From positions 1 through 13,063 of the forward strand of contig JALLPB010001162.1 of assembly GCA_036939975.1 (NCBI GenBank): 13,063 bases of DNA, given 5' to 3'. A program made the position numbers and the translations under genes. This DNA is from Cyclostephanos tholiformis. Taxonomy: Eukaryota; Bacillariophyta; Thalassiosirophyceae; Thalassiosirales; Thalassiosiraceae. The notes below the pieces were generated by a model. It ran no database searches. It had not been told where the DNA came from and saw only the letters and a list, made by a program, of their open reading frames with translations. Positions 9,514 through 13,063 of the stretch are shown here, piece after piece (positions within the stretch are counted from its first letter, which is position 1; each line of letters begins with the position of its first letter).

Positions 9514-9806
9514 GGCGAGAGTCCGACTATTATTTATTTATTTATGTGCTCCTCGCGTTATTATTATTTAATTTCGCATGCTCTTTTTTTTGGCAACGAA
9601 TCCGCTTCCGAGATTGAGATCTGGAGATACTGATTCCTTCGTGAAAGTTGCGGGATGGTCTGTACTCCGCTCGTCACCCCTACACCGTAACCTACCCTAT
9701 CCTAACCCAACTCCAACAACAACAACACGCTTGCTTGCTCGGCTGAGAAAGTTCCATGTCCGCCTGTTAGCTGGTGCGATTCCAATAAATATATAGACGA
9801 GCGACT
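9514..9806. promoter_or_regulatory. Shared bidirectional promoter region of Cox1-c and COX5B-like genes
   Basis: Only 293 bp separate the two divergent start codons, so both promoters and 5' UTRs lie here. On the COX5B side CCAAT at 9782-9786 is followed at once by AATATATA (TATA-like), about 20 bp before ATG9807. On the Cox1-c side there is an AT-rich TATTTATTTATTTATG run at 9531-9546 just upstream of ATG9513. The middle holds degenerate telomere-like repeats (CCTACCCTATCCTAACCC, 9691-9708) and a short AAC run. No open frame here looks coding. Confidence 0.6.
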
Positions 9807-10551
9807 ATGTTGTCTTCCATTTTACGAAGGTGAGGCTTGCCACTCGTTTCCCCCTCATGATGTGTGGGTCGAAAAAACCGCTCATATTATGGCTCTGCGG
9901 CATGCCAATGGATTATTAGATTAATTCCCTCGTTGGCTACAACGTCCCCCGAACTCACGCCCTCTATCCGTCGTTCGTGCGTCCTATATCTTCTCGACTA
10001 TGCCCCGGGCCGGTCGTACCCCATTCCTCCCCCCCCCCCCTCACCCTCCCCCCAAAATTAGGGCTGCCATAACTTCATGTCGCGGCCGCGTCGTCGGGTC
10101 GACCGGCGTCTCCGCCGCCACCAGGACTATGGCCAAGCTCCCCTTCGGCCTTGACAAGATCCTGGGCGAGCCCGATAACCTCATCCCCACCGACGCCGAC
10201 CGCAAGACCAAGAAGGGGTACATCCCCGAGTTCGCGCCGGACGACCTGAAAAAGGAGATGGAGGAACTCGGGATAGACGGCGTCGAGGATCTCGACGAGC
10301 TCGAGGAGAAGAACATGGAGGGGTACAACAACCTTGGACTCGTGCCACCGGAGGGGGCCGGTACTTTCAAGTCCCCCATCCTCATCCCGAGTAGGATGGA
10401 CAGTCGCGTCGTCGGGTACAGCGATCCCGCCACCCACGCCATGTTCTGGTTCACCATCCACAACGACGAGAATACCTACTACATTAAGGACCTCGGATTA
10501 TTCTTCAAGATGTTGCACATCCCGGACGATGATGCCCAAGCGCACCATTGA
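9807..10551 (+). CDS. COX5B-like cytochrome c oxidase subunit lacking zinc-ligand cysteines, two exons
   Basis: Exons 9807-9829 and 10062-10551 give 170 aa. Exon 1 (MLSSILR plus two bases of a codon) opens a mitochondrial presequence that continues RAAITSCRGRVVG with no acidic residue. Residues 95-160 align with COX5B (yeast Cox4): GYNNLGLVPPEGAGTF matches GYNVLAPKGASGT, PILIPSRMDSRVVG matches PNLVPSISNKRIVG, and AMFWFTIHNDE matches VVWFWLHKGE. COX5B is a nucleus-encoded, matrix-side complex IV subunit whose zinc is held by four Cys in GCxC and CPxC motifs. Here these positions read GYSD and YIKDLG; the only Cys in the protein is C14, in the presequence. Residues 64-95 form an acidic helical linker. 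Codons in exon 2 almost all end in G or C, unlike the FOCAD-like gene, which suggests high expression. ATG10000 was rejected because it lies within the intron. Confidence 0.8.
9830..10061 (+). other. Intron of the COX5B-like gene
   Basis: 232-nt intron, donor CGAAG|GTGAGG at 9830, acceptor AAAATTAG ending at 10061. The acceptor lies after a strong C-rich tract (12 C at 10029-10040, then CACCCTCCCCCC). Exon 1 ends after two bases of a codon and exon 2 starts with one (AG+G = Arg), which restores the long frame exactly. Confidence 0.85.
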
Positions 10552-10730
10552 TCATTTTTTTAAACTCGTGGTATAAATTATGGCATGGCTGTTGAATTTT
10601 TCCGAGAATATCATCTCGTTGAATGAAGTGGTCCGCGGAAGATCTATCTTTTGGCTGGTCTACTATTACGTGGGAAGTGTTAATGGATGGAATGGTCGGG
10701 AGTTTGATTTGACTCCTTGCCCGATCGATA

Positions 10731-10736
10731 AATAAA
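10731..10736 (+). terminator. Polyadenylation signal AATAAA of the COX5B-like gene
   Basis: Hexamer about 180 nt after TGA10549-10551, within ATAAATAAATATT. A second AATAAA lies at 10784-10789, after a small hairpin, so alternative 3' ends are possible. Confidence 0.45.
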
Positions 10737-10749
10737 TATTGGTTCTCAG

Positions 10750-10767
10750 CTCATCGTAATCGATGAG
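10750..10767. repeat. Small inverted repeat CTCATCG-TAAT-CGATGAG
   Basis: Perfect 7-bp arms around a 4-base loop, between two candidate polyadenylation hexamers of the COX5B-like gene. It could fold in a long 3' UTR; a role is not shown. Confidence 0.5.
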
Positions 10768-11165
10768 ATTTGTAGTTTAATGGAATAAATGTTCCACATT
10801 TCGTATTGAATTTATGCGTTGAATATCGATGGGTGCATGTTGGTTTTTGCCCCTGTATCGATTTATTTTCGCGAGCGATCGAAATGAGGGGGGGGGAAGA
10901 TTGGAGTTAGGACATGATCGTATGGTAGTAGTAGTTTGACTCCTTCTGGAATTTGTTCGTAATAAAATGGAAATCAAAATCCCTATATCACTAGTTTAAT
11001 GATGAGCATTAAGCACCATACCTACAATCCATCGAGAGAAAGCGGATGTTTCCGTCAATTACTTTATATATATTTTGATGTGTCGATGGAGTTCACGGTA
11101 GGCTTCTAGTCTCGCCATACGAATATGATTCGATTGAGATAAATATCATAAGTAAGACTCGTCTT

Positions 11166-11171
11166 TTTATT
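11166..11171 (-). terminator. Polyadenylation signal AATAAA of the prolyl 4-hydroxylase gene
   Basis: TTTATT on the plus strand reads AATAAA on the gene's strand, 83 nt beyond the stop codon at 11257-11255. Confidence 0.45.
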
Positions 11172-11254
11172 AAGAGGGGCGAGCGCGTTTTATAATATAG
11201 TGGGCCCCGCCCCCGAGTTAATGGGATAAAATACGAACAATACACCCCACTACC

Positions 11255-12769
11255 CTACAGGTGATCCCTCATTGACGCGTCGCTCAAGCCGAAGGGGGGT
11301 GGCACGCGATCGGCATGACGCCATATCCTAGCGATCCACTTCTCATCCACCGCCGGACGTCCCTCGTGTTCGGTCCTATCGTCGAAGTTACCATCGGCGT
11401 CCGCCGGGAAGAAGAGGAGGGCATCGCCTTTTTTCGGTATAACCTCGAGGCACGAACCGCTTTCATTCGCCCGATTACGAATACCGTCGTTTCCATCATC
11501 GTCCCCCGTCGTCGTCGCCGCGGCGGCGGCTCGTAATTTCGTAAAGCGCGTCGTGCCGCCGTCGGACACGTCGTTCAAATACACTATTAGGGTCGATAGC
11601 GTCTGCCCGCCTCGGTTGGCATCCTCGACGTTCGCGCTCCTATTGGCATCGTAGTGAGGCGCGAGGGATTGGCCGGTCTCGTATCGTATGATGGTGGGCG
11701 CCTCGAAGTAGGACGCGGGTATCATCGTCGACGTCGACGACGACGGGACATCGAACAACTCCGACGCGCGAACGACGAACTCCCTCGCGCCGTACCGCGA
11801 CAGATCGTCCAGCGTCGTCGACGTGCTCGTCCTCAATCCCGCCAGTACGTTCGTCCTGAATCGGATGTATCCCATTATCGCCACGACCGCGAATGGGAAC
11901 GTCATGGCGTAATTCCTCAGGGCGTGCACGACCAATGAAGTCACCGACGACGAGCCACCTCCTCCGTCGATGCTATCGCCGTTGGCCTCGTACCAGGCGG
12001 CCAAGAGCGATATCCACGATACCGGACCGCTCGCGGCCAATCCGAGCAGGTCCCTGAAATCGGACGTCCATCCGGCGTACGCCACCGGACTGCGCGATAG
12101 CGCACCCCCCCCGATAGCATCGTTCATCATGCCATCGCACGCCCCGTCGTCGAGGAAGTTCTCGATGACGTACACGTCCGGATCGGAATGCAGTTGCCTC
12201 AGGCCGGGATACGATTCGTTTATGATCATCCTTCGACCGACGACGGTCGAACGTTCATCGGACGCGGCGATCGTGGTGGATTCCGCCAACGTCGAGGAGG
12301 AGGAGGAGGAGGAGGAGGAGGAGGACGACGACGACGTCGTCGTCGTTATTTTTCGTCGGTAGACGTCGTCGCGGGGGGATGAGCGATGCCCTCGACGAGG
12401 GACAAAGGCGGAATCGAGGATGGCACCGACGCCTCCGCGGTATCCCGCGGTCGACGACGAATACGGCAGTATCGTCGAGAACGCATCCGCCGCGAGGTAC
12501 GATGGGGGGGGTAGGGGGGATGCGACGACGGATTCGTCGTCGTATGCGACGCGGATGGATGGGACGACGAATAATGGTAGGATCATCATCGTCGTCGTCA
12601 TGACGACGTGATAACGACGACGACAACGACGACGAGAGATGATGGGAGAGGAGCGGCGGCGCGAGGCAAGGCGAAGAGAAGTGGTGGTCCTGGGTCGACG
12701 AATGGGGGATAGATATCGTCGTTTCGTCGTCTCTTCGTTATCGTTGGTGGGTATGTTCATGATGGCCAT
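11255..12769 (-). CDS. Prolyl 4-hydroxylase-like Fe(II)/2-oxoglutarate dioxygenase, membrane-anchored
   Basis: 504 aa. The C-terminal domain has the P4H catalytic set: H372 and D374 in APHYDANR, distal iron ligand H468 in TEHEGRP, and K477 nine residues later in EKWIARIW, which should bind 2-oxoglutarate. The context also matches the family: IIRYETGQ before HxD, GGQTLSTLIVYLNDV and GGTTRF after it, PKKGDALLFF before the distal His. The domain starts near YVIENFLDDGACDGMM. The N-terminus is Arg-rich (residues 17-52), then a hydrophobic segment (about 57-75) fit for a signal anchor into the ER, then a Ser-rich stalk with a poly-Ser run near 145-159. A start at M57 would make the hydrophobic segment a plain signal peptide. 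ATG12769 has a stop (TAA 12775-12773) just upstream in frame. About 100 residues (roughly 235-345) inserted before the HxD strand include a second hydrophobic stretch. The protein substrate cannot be told; cell-wall or secreted proteins are the usual targets. Confidence 0.85.
   Translation of the reverse strand: MAIMNIPTNDNEETTKRRYLSPIRRPRTTTSLRLASRRRSSPIISRRRCRRRYHVVMTTTMMILPLFVVPSIRVAYDDESVVASPLPPPSYLAADAFSTILPYSSSTAGYRGGVGAILDSAFVPRRGHRSSPRDDVYRRKITTTTSSSSSSSSSSSSSSTLAESTTIAASDERSTVVGRRMIINESYPGLRQLHSDPDVYVIENFLDDGACDGMMNDAIGGGALSRSPVAYAGWTSDFRDLLGLAASGPVSWISLLAAWYEANGDSIDGGGGSSSVTSLVVHALRNYAMTFPFAVVAIMGYIRFRTNVLAGLRTSTSTTLDDLSRYGAREFVVRASELFDVPSSSTSTMIPASYFEAPTIIRYETGQSLAPHYDANRSANVEDANRGGQTLSTLIVYLNDVSDGGTTRFTKLRAAAAATTTGDDDGNDGIRNRANESGSCLEVIPKKGDALLFFPADADGNFDDRTEHEGRPAVDEKWIARIWRHADRVPPPFGLSDASMRDHL
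12294..12347. repeat. GAG/GAC triplet repeat encoding poly-Ser/Thr
   Basis: About nine GAG-type triplets followed by GAC and GTC triplets; on the minus strand these are TCC/TCG/ACG codons for a Thr then Ser run in the stalk of the dioxygenase. Related GAC/GTC triplet drift recurs through 12440-12740. Confidence 0.85.
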
Positions 12770-13063
12770 AATTTAATATAGGTATTCCGATGTGAGGATG
12801 GTGGGGACGATGCGATTCAGGGTGTTAAGTAGTAAAATTTTTGGATGTGACGATGACGTGAGGGGGGGGGGATGGGGGGGGGCCGGCCGGCGGGGTACGA
12901 TAGTACGATAAGTATTTAGGGAGGGCAGCTGAGGGCGGGCAGACCCCCAACAATATTCAGCGCGAGGGAAAAGGGGAGGATGTCCCAACCAAGGGGGGCT
13001 TCCCCCCATTTCTGAGGTGTTGTTAGCACAACTCGGGACAGTTGTTGATAGGTAGCACTACTC
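12770..13063. other. Upstream region of the dioxygenase gene, no gene seen
   Basis: Begins with an AT-rich TATATTAAATTATGG on the minus strand at the start codon, then G-rich DNA with G runs at 12861-12870 and near 12875-12883, a GGCCGGCCGG stretch, a GGGGGG-CTT-CCCCCC hairpin at 12993-13007 and an ACAACT-N6-AGTTGT inverted repeat at 13028-13045. An open frame on the minus strand (13009-12773) is Pro-rich and lacks coding character. The promoter of the dioxygenase presumably lies here. Confidence 0.5.

Larger units (their letters stand above)
10552..11254. other. Convergent intergenic region (703 bp), no gene seen
   Basis: AT-rich DNA between two gene 3' ends. Contains polyadenylation hexamers for both sides, a 7-bp inverted repeat at 10750-10767, a G run near 10888 and AT-rich patches (TATATATATT near 11065). 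Short open frames here have no coding character, and I found no tRNA-like fold. Confidence 0.6.

Noticed and set aside
9578..9796. Plus-strand 72-aa frame in the shared promoter
   Set aside because: Short, no conserved features, overlaps promoter-like elements and ends just before the COX5B start.
10000..10061. ATG10000 as start of the COX5B-like protein
   Set aside because: The residues it adds are Pro-rich translation of a C-rich polypyrimidine tract; the exon at 9807-9829 gives MLSSILR and an exact splice.
12773..13009. Minus-strand Pro-rich frame upstream of and in phase with the dioxygenase
   Set aside because: Separated from ATG12769 by a TAA, translates G-rich low-complexity DNA and shows no domain.
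1..13063. tRNA, rRNA or CRISPR array
   Set aside because: No cloverleaf with a T-loop GTTCRA-type motif was found in the intergenic stretches, no rRNA core sequence, and no regularly spaced direct repeats.

Overview
The window is nuclear DNA of a eukaryote. Genes carry GT-AG introns, two proteins have mitochondrial presequences, AATAAA signals follow stops, and there are no bacterial-style operons. The gene mix (piggyBac-type transposase, focadhesin/RST1-like giant, nucleus-encoded COX1 C-terminal fragment, large membrane-anchored prolyl 4-hydroxylase with Ser/Arg low-complexity tracts) suggests a protist alga. A diatom or related stramenopile is my best guess, but this is inference; no plastid gene or rRNA is present to prove it.

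Layout. 1-205: left edge, possibly an upstream in-frame extension of the transposase. 206-2134 (+): full-length piggyBac-type DDE transposase with all catalytic Asp residues and a Cys-rich tail. 2527-8567 (+): one gene in two exons (2527-4673 and 4829-8567) for a helical-repeat protein of about 1961 aa resembling FOCAD/RST1. The intron holds a CATT/CATCC microsatellite and makes the gene look like two. 8803-9513 (-): two-exon gene (9513-9459 and 9182-8803) for a mitochondrial protein containing the C-terminal motif of cytochrome oxidase subunit 1, i.e. Cox1-c. 9807-10551 (+): two-exon gene (9807-9829 and 10062-10551) for a COX5B-like subunit of the same enzyme that lacks every zinc-ligand cysteine. 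10552-11254: convergent intergenic DNA with polyadenylation signals. 11255-12769 (-): prolyl 4-hydroxylase-like Fe(II)/2-oxoglutarate dioxygenase with an N-terminal membrane segment. 12770-13063: upstream DNA of that gene, G-rich, no gene seen.

The most interesting part is 8803-10551. Two complex IV genes diverge from a shared gap of 293 bp. One supplies in trans the matrix-side tail that mtDNA-encoded COX1 normally carries itself. The other supplies a matrix-side subunit that appears to have lost its structural zinc site. Both were recovered by joining short presequence exons (18 and 7 codons) to long exons; the splice phases fit exactly.
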